Shown here in pieces: positions 1-7,786 of a DNA stretch of 64,000 nucleotides. The notes under the pieces are model-generated. The model saw only the letters and a program-made list of their open reading frames with translations. It ran no database searches and was not told the DNA's origin. This DNA comes from Magicicada septendecula (lineage: Eukaryota; Arthropoda; Insecta; Hemiptera; Cicadidae): NCBI GenBank assembly GCA_034769895.1, contig CM068373.1:196024134-196088133 (forward strand), read 5' to 3'. The translations under genes and the position numbers were made by a program. Positions within the stretch are counted from its first letter, which is position 1, and each line of letters begins with the position of its first letter.

Positions 1-667
1 ATTATTTATATGTATGGTAATTAAGAAATGCACCTACTGTTATTATGTTTTTGTTTTTATTTACCAGTACATGTAAAGAAACTCTTTCTTTCAGGGTTAA
101 TGATTATTAAGTTATTTGATCGTATTTACGATTGTATCTATTATTTTCTTTTCTTTAAACCAAACCAGATTCAGTTAATATGTAGTATTTTGATAATTAA
201 CCATGTAAGATATAAATAACATACTAATGTAACTTAACCGACTCTGAATTCTTCCAGCTGCCACGGGTTCACTTCTGGCTGTTGTTTACCTTTTTTCGAA
301 AGCAATATTGGGCTCGGCAATCTGTTCCTTTACACAAATTTCTTATTGCTCTCACCGCTGAATGACGCTCTCCAGGACTACTGCAACACAGATGTCACCT
401 CGGAACACTTAACTATCCTTTATGGCCACTTAAACTCTTGTTCAGTCCAAGGTTATCCTCTTCTGTCGTCGTTCTATCAAGGATATTGTTATATTTCTCG
501 TATTATTATTTATTTATTAAATATTATAATCAAAACTCTAGTATCACAATTTAAATTCCTTTACTGAATTTTCTTTTCCTTGTTACATTAACTTGATGAT
601 GTACAAATGTTATTTAATATAATTTAAGACTCTTCATGTAGTCACTATTAGATATATAATTAGACTC

Positions 668-737
668 ATAACGTTACTCTTAATGAATTTAATTTTATAC
701 TAATAACGTTACTCTTAAAGCATTTAATTTTAGACTA
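668..737. repeat. 35-bp tandem repeat, two copies, inside the LTR
   Basis: Positions 668-702 and 703-737 are two imperfect 35-bp copies that begin ATAACGTTACTCTTAA and end ...GACTA or ...TACTA. The pair is conserved in the other LTRs, where the second copy starts ATAACG in subfamily A and ACAACG in B. Confidence 0.85.
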
Positions 738-1023
738 ATAAACATTTTCTTCCTCACTATAAAATACAACTTTTTAACAATTTACAAAATTGCCCCTATG
801 ATAATTCCCTAATTTCTTTACATCTGTTTATCATATACCTATTAAAACATATATCATTTTTCTATTTCTTATTAAACATCTTTATTTTACCTGTAATATT
901 CGTAATTCTATTGGTTATTTATTAAATTATAATTTTATTACTCTTTACTCATCTTATAATATTCATTCCAATTTTATATATTATTTTCTGAACATATAAC
1001 TAAATATGGTTTTATATCATATA

Positions 1024-1062
1024 GGAATCGACCTCTATGTTGACTGAGTAAGTCGATATTCC
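1024..1062. other. Imperfect dyad in the LTR (GGAATCGAC / GTCGATATTCC)
   Basis: GGAATCGAC at 1024-1032 pairs with GTCGATATTCC at 1052-1062, with a two-base bulge and a 19-nt loop. It is one of the few GC-containing parts of the LTR and is seen at the same offset in the other units. Function unknown. Confidence 0.5.
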
Positions 1063-1129
1063 CAATGTTTTTTTGTTTACATTCAATACAAAATCTGCAT
1101 CCTTTCTCTTTTAAAATTTATTATCTCCC

Positions 1130-1168
1130 TATTATGTACTGTGTGCATTTTAACAGCAGTACATAATA
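1130..1168. other. Perfect 12-bp stem-loop in the LTR
   Basis: Positions 1130-1141 (TATTATGTACTG) and 1157-1168 (CAGTACATAATA) are perfect reverse complements around a 15-nt loop. The structure is repeated at the same offset in the other LTR copies, for example near 5994-6032. Such a stem could fold in LTR-derived RNA; the role is not known. Confidence 0.75.
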
Positions 1169-1339
1169 CCTTCCCTTATTTCATAATTTCAGATACAATT
1201 TTAGATGAAATTTTGAAATAACCAACATAGTCTAATCTTAACATTTAAACATCTGATTAATTAGGTATTTGTACCTCACAAAATTGTTTTAACAAATTAG
1301 TTTTTTCTTTTATTAATATTACAAATATGATTCCTTATT

Positions 1340-1355
1340 ATCATGAATCATGATA
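1340..1355. other. Short palindrome ATCATGA-A-TCATGAT in the LTR
   Basis: Seven-base arms flank one central base. The motif resembles bZIP-type binding sites only loosely, so no factor is assigned. LTRs 7 and 8 have a 17-bp insertion just downstream that adds another ATCATGAT. Confidence 0.45.
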
Positions 1356-1477
1356 TATTAAATACTTATTGACAACTTAAAACAATGTTAATTAAACCAA
1401 CTGGTTTTACATCAAAATAATAAATAACAATTGTGCCTAATTTTATGGCTAAAAAACTCACAAACATGACTAAAACA

Positions 1478-1490
1478 TTCTCTTTCTTTC
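1478..1490 (-). other. Polypurine tract at the LTR boundary
   Basis: The minus strand reads GAAAGAAAGAGAA followed at once by TG of the LTR, the layout of a plus-strand priming site in LTR elements. Equivalent tracts lie at 6342-6354, 11209-11221, 16089-16101, 20972-20984, 25849-25861, 31666-31679 (one base longer), 36523-36535, 41334-41346, 46148-46160, 50964-50976, 55781-55793 and 60659-60671. The tract is unchanged in all copies except the error-prone unit 7. Confidence 0.65.
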
Positions 1491-2405
1491 GGAACTCACC
1501 TTCCAAATCCTGGTTGTACATTTCCTGTATTCTTTATTTCAGAATTCCTACTCCTTTACTTATATATGAAATTATCTCTTGTATTACTATTATATCTTCT
1601 TTCCTTCATAAAATCAATTATTTCCCAAGTTTAAATCTTACTTCTATAATCATTCTTGTGACATTCTTTATTAATTATACATTTTGGATCTGGTTTTATT
1701 TATTTATCTCTATTTATTTGTGAGTTTTCCCTCTAATATTTAATTTTCCTAAACCTCCCTAACATTGTACCTGGAATCGAATCGGTGGTGCTCTATCGGC
1801 TTACCAATACCGTCGTCCATTACATACTTTCTGAGATCAGAGGAACATCATCTCTGCCCAGTTAAATGATTGCTGGAATATTCTACAGTCAATCTTCATT
1901 AATAAACCTTGTAAGGTAGTCATCATGTGACCTTCAATAAAATAATTAATAATAATAATACTCTAGGGATTATTCACTGTACTTTAACTCAGATCATATT
2001 AATTCTTCCTTCTATTATACACTTCTCATCTCCAATACTTGGCTATCTTATTGACATTTATTAATTGGCTTTCTTACAGATAATTCTTAAATATTTGTTT
2101 TTTTCTTTTCTTGTGATCCTTTTGACGGTTCCATTTTGGCTTCTTCATTCTCTTATCTTCCTTGGCTCATATTCCTTTATTACCAATACAGCTGGTTATG
2201 AGATCTTGGTTAGTATTATACATTACATCATGTAATTATATTCTTCTGACACAATCATTATTATTCTTTTTACATTATAAATTACGTTTCTCACTATTAT
2301 ATTACATCAGATACACTCATTTTGTTTTTTGGTTTTGATGATTTTTATTAGGTTTAATCAGTGTTATTTTTCTTTTTCTTGCTAAATTATTTTTCTCGTT
2401 TATCT
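1491..2405. other. Non-coding 3' internal region (no polymerase remnant seen)
   Basis: About 0.9 kb between the protease-like frame and the polypurine tract. On the minus strand only short basic, Lys/Asn-rich frames exist, and I see no YxDD, RNase H or integrase motif. Near 1762-1830 is a more GC-rich patch with a tRNA-like box (separate entry). Unit 1 lacks about 13 bp near 2000 that the other A copies have (deletion between CATATTA repeats). Equivalent regions: 6355-7282, 11222-12149, 16102-17029, 20985-21912, 25862-26789, 31680-32608, 36536-37460, 41347-42268, 46161-47084, 50977-51901, 55794-56773 and 60672-61599. Confidence 0.7.
1770..1822 (-). other. GC-richer patch with a pol III B-box-like motif
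   Basis: The minus strand has GATTCGATTCC (1773-1783), close to the tRNA B-box GGTTCGANTCC, and upstream GGTATTGGTAAGCC (1798-1811), which faintly resembles an A-box. The 14-nt spacing between them is too short for a normal tRNA. A decayed tRNA-derived SINE head is possible but unproven. The patch is present in every unit. Confidence 0.3.
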
Positions 2406-2909
2406 TCAATAAGTTGTTCTTATTATATTTTGAATTTTGATATTTTTTCTCTTCCAAATTATGTTGTTCAAATATCTTGTGTAAGCTGTCCTACTTCGTT
2501 TTGAATTTTGATATACTACAAATGTTAATGGTATCACCCTTCCATTGAATTGTACATTCATCATTATTTGTTTGCGAGCAGTTCGATTGGCTCGTCCTGT
2601 TACACCCACTATAGTAATTTTGCTAACAGGTAATTCATAAATTCTATTAGCCTTTCCTTCGGATGACATGATTCCCTTTTCCATTTCTTTTAATTCATGG
2701 TATTTAGTCATACTCATCAATGATATTTCGGCACCAGTATCAATAATCAAATTTTGATTGGTTTTCCCATATTGACCGGTAATAGACACTACGTCACTTT
2801 CAATTATATTTTTACTGATTCTCTCGTTGTCCATAAAATCCTGACCTAAACTGGTTATCCAAGACAGTGATCGGCTATTTGACTGTGGTTGACCACTGCA
2901 CTCACTCAC
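2406..2909 (-). CDS. Retropepsin-like aspartic protease fragment, unit 1
   Basis: The frame encodes up to 167 residues. LIIDTGAEISLM (about residues 54-65) is the retropepsin catalytic signature, followed by a flap-like region and NGRVIPLTFVV (about 122-132), a typical late beta strand of gypsy-type proteases. The usual C-terminal (I/L)(I/L)GxD segment is absent: after residue 132 the sequence becomes Lys/Asn/Arg-rich and unrelated, as if pol had been deleted there. The frame opens after a TGA at 2934-2936; 2909 is a GTG, and the first ATG is at 2832-2834, still upstream of the catalytic Asp. It is in the -1 frame relative to gag, 107 bp past the gag stop, with no overlap. A single DTG subunit would have to dimerise. 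Activity is doubtful because the dimer-forming C-terminus is missing. Confidence 0.75.
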   Translation of the reverse strand: MSECSGQPQSNSRSLSWITSLGQDFMDNERISKNIIESDVVSITGQYGKTNQNLIIDTGAEISLMSMTKYHELKEMEKGIMSSEGKANRIYELPVSKITIVGVTGRANRTARKQIMMNVQFNGRVIPLTFVVYQNSKRSRTAYTRYLNNIIWKRKNIKIQNIIRTTY

Positions 2910-2946
2910 AGTCTTCTCTAGTTTTCCTGATTTTCATTTATGGTTA

Positions 2947-2970
2947 CTCTCTCCTCTCTCCTTCCTTCCT
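2947..2970 (-). other. 24-nt purine tract between gag and protease
   Basis: The minus strand is 24 uninterrupted purines (A/G only) between the gag stop and the protease frame. It is longer than the terminal polypurine tract and is present in every unit, for example 7830-7853. It could act as an internal plus-strand priming site or be simple sequence; nothing in the window decides. Confidence 0.55.
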
Positions 2971-3016
2971 GTTGACTATTTTCTGACTGGGAAAGGGAAC
3001 TATGTTGCTCTCTATT

Positions 3017-4663
3017 TCATAACTGTTCATAGTTGTTGTTCACCTCACTCTGTCTCTCCTCACTGCGAGAATACATATTTCGATCAGTCTCCCTCGGGTA
3101 ACGACTATTGTAAATTCGGGAATCATAATTTCGGCGTATAAAATTTGTTCGATAATTATTTGAAGTGTGGTTGCCCCTATAATTATTATTGTAATTATTA
3201 TTATTATCATATCTCCGGTCATTCCGGTTATCGTTTCTGTAGTAATTTCTTCCACCTTCCCTATCTTGGTATCTTGGAACATTTCTCTGGTCGTTCCTTT
3301 CTACTATGTGATTTCCATCACGGTTCTGTTCTTCCGGATATCTATTAGGGTAGCTGTCTCTTCTCATATTCCCTTCTTTAGCGCGATTGTCACAATTCAT
3401 TTTCCTCTCATAATCAGTGAGTAACAAGGTCATCGCTTCTATAGTATTAGCTTGACTGGCAAATTGTGCTAAGCTTACCGTTTCAGGAAAATGATGACTC
3501 AAAGCTTCCACCACATATCTGTCATCCATGGGTGGATCTAAATATCTTGCCCTGCAAACATGCGATAAAAAATACGAGGTTGGTGTTTGTCCTATACTTG
3601 GTTTGTACCTACCATATAATATGGTGTCCCGCACCCTTGTCTGTATGGATCGCATCCAATATTTATATTTATAGCTATCCACAAATTCCTGGTAGCTATT
3701 CAAGGTGTTTCTAACACCATCCCACCAATAATCATTCATTTCATGGAACCCTTGATCTAACATTAGCTTAATTCTCTCCCATCTATTTTCCTTGGTACTA
3801 TTAAAATATTCCTTCATTCTATTTAAAAACTCCAGAGGATTTTTTATATATCCTTTCATATGTGGCACCTCATGACTAATATTCTTGTCTTCTCGTATAA
3901 CACATGTTTGATTACCATTTTGTTCTATTTCATTGACCCTTACTACTAATTGTCCCATGGTATCCTCTATTTTGGTATTATTGCTGTCCAACTGTTGTCC
4001 CATATATTGAATATTGCTCGTTACCTCCTGTTTGTGTTTTACCAATTCTCTCGTCAACTGTTCAATGATTTCTTGTTTATTTTCTCCTAATTTCTCTTCC
4101 ACTTCAAAAATTTTATTTATTACCTCTCCACGTAATTGAGTTAAATTTTCATCAGTTTTCTCAACTTTCTGGTTAGTTTCTGTAATTCTATTCCTTATTT
4201 CTGTTTTATACTCATCTAACTGTTGTTTCAATTCCTCTTTATTTTTCTCACTCTTTTCCTTCAATTGTCCTTTTAATTCCTCCTTATCTTCCCTCATTTG
4301 TTTCTTGAGTTCTTCAATACTTTGTTTTAATAAGTTTTCATTATCTAATTTCATTTGTTTCTTTAATGTTTCACTGTTACTATCCATTTTCTTGTTCATT
4401 TTTTCAATATCCTCCTTCATTTCCTGTTTGTTCTTGTCCATTTTTCCATTAATTTCCTCCTTCATTTGTTTGACATTTTCGTTGGTTTTGTTATTCCCTT
4501 CCATTATAATTCTCATCATCTCCTGTAACTTATCGTCCATTGACTGGGTTGGTTTCTTTGGTTGGTCCCCTCGGGCATCCCTTACTATTATTTCCATTTC
4601 AGTTTCTTCCTCTTCAACACTATTACTCCTTAATTCATATCGTTGCTCTGGTTTGTTAGCCAT
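3017..4663 (-). CDS. gag: Gag-like protein, unit 1 (548 aa, subfamily A)
   Basis: Likely structural protein of a Ty3/gypsy-type particle. Residues 1-40 are acidic then Lys/Pro-rich. About 42-248 is a long, highly charged coiled coil (repeated Lys/Glu/Gln heptads such as EELKKQMREDKEEL). About 265-420 resembles a gypsy capsid: VPHMKGYIKNPLEFL, the aromatic NDYWWD, a VRDTILYGRYKPS core and PPMDDRYVVEALSHHFPE. About 421-548 is a basic Asn/Arg/Tyr-rich tail with Asn runs and no CCHC zinc knuckle, so nucleic acid would be bound by a basic tail. The start context GTAAAATGG is good for a eukaryote. Several substitutions (S115, F186, Y220, G316, Y333, M337) are private to this copy. The frame is intact. 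Confidence 0.85.
   Translation of the reverse strand: MANKPEQRYELRSNSVEEEETEMEIIVRDARGDQPKKPTQSMDDKLQEMMRIIMEGNNKTNENVKQMKEEINGKMDKNKQEMKEDIEKMNKKMDSNSETLKKQMKLDNENLLKQSIEELKKQMREDKEELKGQLKEKSEKNKEELKQQLDEYKTEIRNRITETNQKVEKTDENLTQLRGEVINKIFEVEEKLGENKQEIIEQLTRELVKHKQEVTSNIQYMGQQLDSNNTKIEDTMGQLVVRVNEIEQNGNQTCVIREDKNISHEVPHMKGYIKNPLEFLNRMKEYFNSTKENRWERIKLMLDQGFHEMNDYWWDGVRNTLNSYQEFVDSYKYKYWMRSIQTRVRDTILYGRYKPSIGQTPTSYFLSHVCRARYLDPPMDDRYVVEALSHHFPETVSLAQFASQANTIEAMTLLLTDYERKMNCDNRAKEGNMRRDSYPNRYPEEQNRDGNHIVERNDQRNVPRYQDREGGRNYYRNDNRNDRRYDNNNNYNNNYRGNHTSNNYRTNFIRRNYDSRIYNSRYPRETDRNMYSRSEERQSEVNNNYEQL
3181..3210. repeat. AAT/ATT microsatellite inside gag
   Basis: ATT repeats interrupted by GTA encode the Asn runs of the gag tail on the minus strand. 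Repeat number differs between units: the first Asn run is 4 residues in unit 1, 5 in units 2-4, 6 in unit 8, 8 in units 9 and 10, and 7 in units 12 and 13. Nearly all changes are whole codons and keep the frame. Confidence 0.85.
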
Positions 4664-4746
4664 TTTACAATCTTTAACTTAATTTAAATTACAAGGAAAA
4701 AAATATTTATGCTAATTAAATTTAACAAAATTGTGTTATTTGGTTC

Positions 4747-4760
4747 TGGTTTAAAGAAAA
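4747..4760 (-). other. Leader arm of a 14-bp inverted repeat around the primer sites
   Basis: The minus strand reads TTTTCTTTAAACCA here, the exact reverse complement of the minus-strand sequence at 5013-5026 inside the LTR. The 252 bp between the arms hold both primer-site-like motifs, so the RNA could close a domain around them. The arms are also present in the other units. Confidence 0.6.
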
Positions 4761-4770
4761 TCTTTGCTTT

Positions 4771-4785
4771 CACGTATGGGCGCCA
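4771..4785 (-). promoter_or_regulatory. Primer-binding-site-like motif, gag-proximal
   Basis: The minus strand reads TGGCGCCCATACGTG. TGGCGCCC is the start of many tRNA-Lys-primed sites; compared with the tRNA-Lys form TGGCGCCCAACGTGG it has one extra T. It sits 70 bp from the proposed LTR end, further than usual. Copies at 14518-14532 (TGGCACCC), 44577-44591 and 49393-49407 (TGGTGCCC) carry CpG-type transitions. Confidence 0.45.
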
Positions 4786-4831
4786 TTTCATGTACTGTAA
4801 ATAATTTCTGATATAATAATATTTAGTATTT

Positions 4832-4851
4832 GCACCACGTTGGATGCGTCA
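4832..4851 (-). promoter_or_regulatory. Primer-binding-site-like motif, LTR-proximal
   Basis: The minus strand reads TGACGCATCCAACGTGGTGC, which aligns to tRNA-Lys complement TGGCGCCCAACGTGGGGC with a two-base insertion and two substitutions. It lies four bases from the proposed LTR end, the expected place for a primer site. The segment ACATAAATG(A)CGC resembles the gag-proximal motif's ACATAAAATGGCGC, so the two look like a diverged duplication. The copy at 14579-14598 reads TGACACATCC. Confidence 0.45.
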
Positions 4852-4855
4852 TTTA

Positions 4856-6341
4856 TGTGTTGTAATTATTTATATGTATGGTAATTAAGAAATGCACCTA
4901 CTGTTATTATGTTTTTGTTTTTATTTACCAGTACATGTAAAGAAACTCTTTCTTTCAGGGTTAATGATTATTAAGTTATTTGATCGTATTTACGATTGTA
5001 TCTATTATTTTCTTTTCTTTAAACCAAACCAGATTCAGTTAATATGTAGTATTTTGATAATTAACCATGTAAGATATAAATAACATACTAATGTAACTTA
5101 ACCGACTCTGAATTCTTCCAGCTGCCACGGGTTCACTTCTGGCTGTTGTTTACCTTTTTTCGAAAGCAATATTGGGCTCGGCAATCTGTTCCTTTACACA
5201 AATTTCTTATTGCTCTCACCGCTGAATGACGCTCTCCAGGACTACTGCAACACAGATGTCACCTCGGAACACTTAACTATCCTTTATGGCCACTTAAACT
5301 CTTGTTCAGTCCAAGGTTATCCTCTTCTGTCGTCGTTCTATCAAGGATATTGTTATATTTCTCGTATTATTATTTATTTATTAAATATTATAATCAAAAC
5401 TCTAGTATCACAATTTAAATTCCTTTACTGAATTTTCTTTTCCTTGTTACATTAACTTGATGATGTACAAATGTTATTTAATATAATTTAAGACTCTTCA
5501 TGTAGTCACTATTAGATATATAATTAGACTCATAACGTTACTCTTAATGAATTTAATTTTATACTAATAACGTTACTCTTAAAGCATTTAATTTTAGACT
5601 AATAAACATTTTCTTCCTCACTATAAAATACAACTTTTTAACAATTTACAAAATTGCCCCTATGATAATTCCCTAATTTCTTTACATCTGTTTATCATAT
5701 ACCTATTAAAACATATATCATTTTTCTATTTCTTATTAAACATCTTTATTTTACCTGTAATATTCGTAATTCTATTGGTTATTTATTAAATTATAATTTT
5801 ATTACTCTTTACTCATCTTATAATATTCATTCCAATTTTATATATTATTTTCTGAACATATAACTAAATATGGTTTTATATCATATAGGAATCGACCTCT
5901 ATGTTGACTGAGTAAGTCGATATTCCCAATGTTTTTTTGTTTACATTCAATACAAAATCTGCATCCTTTCTCTTTTAAAATTTATTATCTCCCTATTATG
6001 TACTGTGTGCATTTTAACAGCAGTACATAATACCTTCCCTTATTTCATAATTTCAGATACAATTTTAGATGAAATTTTGAAATAACCAACATAGTCTAAT
6101 CTTAACATTTAAACATCTGATTAATTAGGTATTTGTACCTCACAAAATTCTTTTAACAAATTAGTTTTTTCTTTTATTAATATTACAAATATGATTCCTT
6201 ATTATCATGAATCATGATATATTAAATACTTATTGACGACTTAAAACAACGTTAATTAAACCAACTGGTTTTACATCAAAATAATAAATAACAATTGTGC
6301 CTAATTTTATGGCTAAAAAACTCACAAACATGACTAAAACA
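4856..6341 (-). repeat. Putative LTR 2 (first complete copy, 1486 bp)
   Basis: The minus-strand 5' end is TGTTTTAGTC at 6341, directly after the purine tract, and the 3' end is TTACAACACA at 4856. The ends are TG...CA, and TGTTTT versus TGTGTT gives a weak terminal inverted repeat. Four bases (TAAA) separate the 3' end from the first primer-binding-site-like motif at 4832-4851. An alternative 3' boundary is at 4791, five bases before the second such motif. The block is strongly AT-rich and has no supported coding region. Promoter, start site and poly(A) site cannot be fixed by eye in sequence this AT-rich. The assignment rests on the tract and primer-site geometry, not on a solo LTR or a target-site duplication. 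Confidence 0.55.
5013..5026 (-). other. LTR arm of the 14-bp inverted repeat
   Basis: Plus-strand TTTTCTTTAAACCA, partner of 4747-4760. It lies about 157-170 bp inside the LTR from its gag-proximal end, where U5 would be. Confidence 0.6.
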
Positions 6342-7282
6342 TTCTCTTTCTTTCGGAACTCACCTTCCAAATCCTGGTTGTACATTTCCTGTATTCTTTA
6401 TTTCAGAATTCCTACTCCTTTATTTATATATGAAATTATCTGTTGTATTACTATTATATCTTCTTTCCTTCATAAAATCAATTATTTCCCAAGTTTAAAT
6501 CTTACTTCTATAATCATTCTTGTGACATTCTTTATTAATTATACATTTTGGATCTGGTTTTATTTATTTATCTCTATTTATTTGTGAGTTTTACCTCTAA
6601 TATTTAATTTTCCTAAACCTCCCTAACATTGTACCTGGAATCGAATCGGTGGTGCTCTATCGGCTTACCAATACCGTCGTCCATTACATACTTTCTCAGA
6701 TCAGAGGAACATCATCTCTGCCCAGTTAAATGATTGCTGGAATATTCTACAGTCAATCTTCATTAATAAACCTTGTAAGGTAGTCATCATGTGACTTTCA
6801 ATAAAATAATTAATAATAATAATACTCTAGGGATTATTCACTGTACTTTAACTCAGATCATATTATTTCTTCATATTAATTCTTCCTTCTATTATACACT
6901 TCTCATCTCCAATACTTGGCTATTTTATTGACATTTATTAATTGGCTTTCTTACAGATAATTCTTAAATATTTGTTTTTTTCTTTTCTTGTGATCCTTTT
7001 GACGGTTCCAATTTGGCTTCTTCATTCTCTTATCTTCCTTGGCTCATATTCCTTTATTACCAATACAGCTGGTTATGAGATCTTGGTTAGTATTATACAT
7101 TACATCATGTAATTATATTCTTCTGACACAATCATTATTATTCTTTTTACATTATAAATTACGTTTCTCACTATTATATTACATCAGATACACTCATTTT
7201 GTTTTTTGGTTTTGATGATTTTTATTAGGTTTAATCAGTGTTATTTTTCTTTTTCTTGCTAAATTATTTTTCTCGTTTATCT

Positions 7283-7786
7283 TCAATAAGTTGTTCTTAT
7301 TATATTTTGAATTTTGATATTTTTTCTCTTCCAAATTATGTTGTTCAAATATCTTGTGTAAGCTGTCCTACTTCGTTTTGAATTTTGATATACTACAAAT
7401 GTTAATGGTATCACCCTTCCATTGAATTGTACATTCATCATTATTTGTTTGCGAGCAGTTCGATTGGCTCGTCCTGTTACACCCACTATAGTAATTTTGC
7501 TAACAGGTAATTCATAAATTCTATTAGCCTTTCCTTCGGATGACATGATTCCCTTTTCCATTTCTTTTAATTCATGGTATTTAGTCATACTCATCAATGA
7601 TATTTCGGCACCAGTATCAATAATCAAATTTTGATTGGTTTCCCCATATTGACCGGTAATAGACACTACGTCACTTTCAATTATATTTTTACTGATTCTC
7701 TCGTTGTCCATAAAATCCTGACCTAAACTGGTTATCCAAGACAGTGATCGGCTATTTGACTGTGGTTGACCACTGCACTCACTCAC
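7283..7786 (-). CDS. Retropepsin-like fragment, unit 2
   Basis: Open over 167 codons with LIIDTGAEISLM intact. It differs from unit 1 by one residue (K49E, GQYGETNQN). Like unit 1, it has no ATG before codon 26 and ends without the C-terminal GxD segment. Confidence 0.72.
   Translation of the reverse strand: MSECSGQPQSNSRSLSWITSLGQDFMDNERISKNIIESDVVSITGQYGETNQNLIIDTGAEISLMSMTKYHELKEMEKGIMSSEGKANRIYELPVSKITIVGVTGRANRTARKQIMMNVQFNGRVIPLTFVVYQNSKRSRTAYTRYLNNIIWKRKNIKIQNIIRTTY

Larger units (their letters stand above)
1..1477 (-). repeat. Putative LTR 1 (subfamily A, cut by window edge)
   Basis: This block lacks about 9 bp at its low-coordinate end because the window starts inside it. On the minus strand it begins TGTTTTAGTC at 1477, directly after the polypurine tract. 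It contains the 35-bp tandem repeat, the 12-bp stem-loop and the GAATCGAC dyad listed separately. I see no convincing gene in it: short open frames on either strand are AT-rich and lack family features. Confidence 0.55.
4664..4855 (-). other. 5' leader between LTR 2 and gag of unit 1
   Basis: About 190 bp upstream of gag on the minus strand. It holds both primer-binding-site-like motifs and one arm of a 14-bp inverted repeat (4747-4760). It is otherwise AT-rich with no upstream ORF of note. Equivalent leaders precede every gag copy. Confidence 0.65.

Noticed and set aside
28..219. Plus-strand 63-codon frame at the start of each LTR
   Set aside because: Conserved only because the unit is conserved; AT-rich, no domain, and inside the putative LTR opposite to the coding strand.
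346..567. Plus-strand 73-codon frame in the LTR
   Set aside because: No recognisable domain, low-complexity Ile/Tyr end, non-ATG start, and opposite to gag; treated as chance.
668..737. Possible CRISPR-like or short-spaced repeat array
   Set aside because: Only two adjacent 35-bp copies with no spacers, inside a eukaryotic retroelement LTR.
1433..1723. Plus-strand frame of 96-108 codons, hydrophobic, crossing the proposed LTR/purine-tract boundary
   Set aside because: It begins at a GTG, spans the polypurine tract, and its end differs in length between subfamilies. Hydrophobicity follows from T-rich sequence. No homology signal.
2430..2520. Possible reverse transcriptase remnant after the protease
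   Set aside because: The translation is Lys/Asn/Arg-rich with no RT motif. A repeated GAATTTTGATAT about 70-80 bp apart suggests simple duplication instead.
3040..3282. Minus-strand 80-codon frame overlapping the gag tail
   Set aside because: It is a shifted frame of the Asn/Arg-rich repeat; its Ile run comes from the AAT microsatellite. Its end becomes the gag C-terminus only in subfamily B.
4305..4682. Plus-strand open frame of 125 codons with a hydrophobic, membrane-like translation, repeated in most units
   Set aside because: It is exactly antisense to the Lys/Glu-rich coiled coil of gag; AAA/GAA codons read backwards give Phe, Ser and Leu. The real coding strand is minus.
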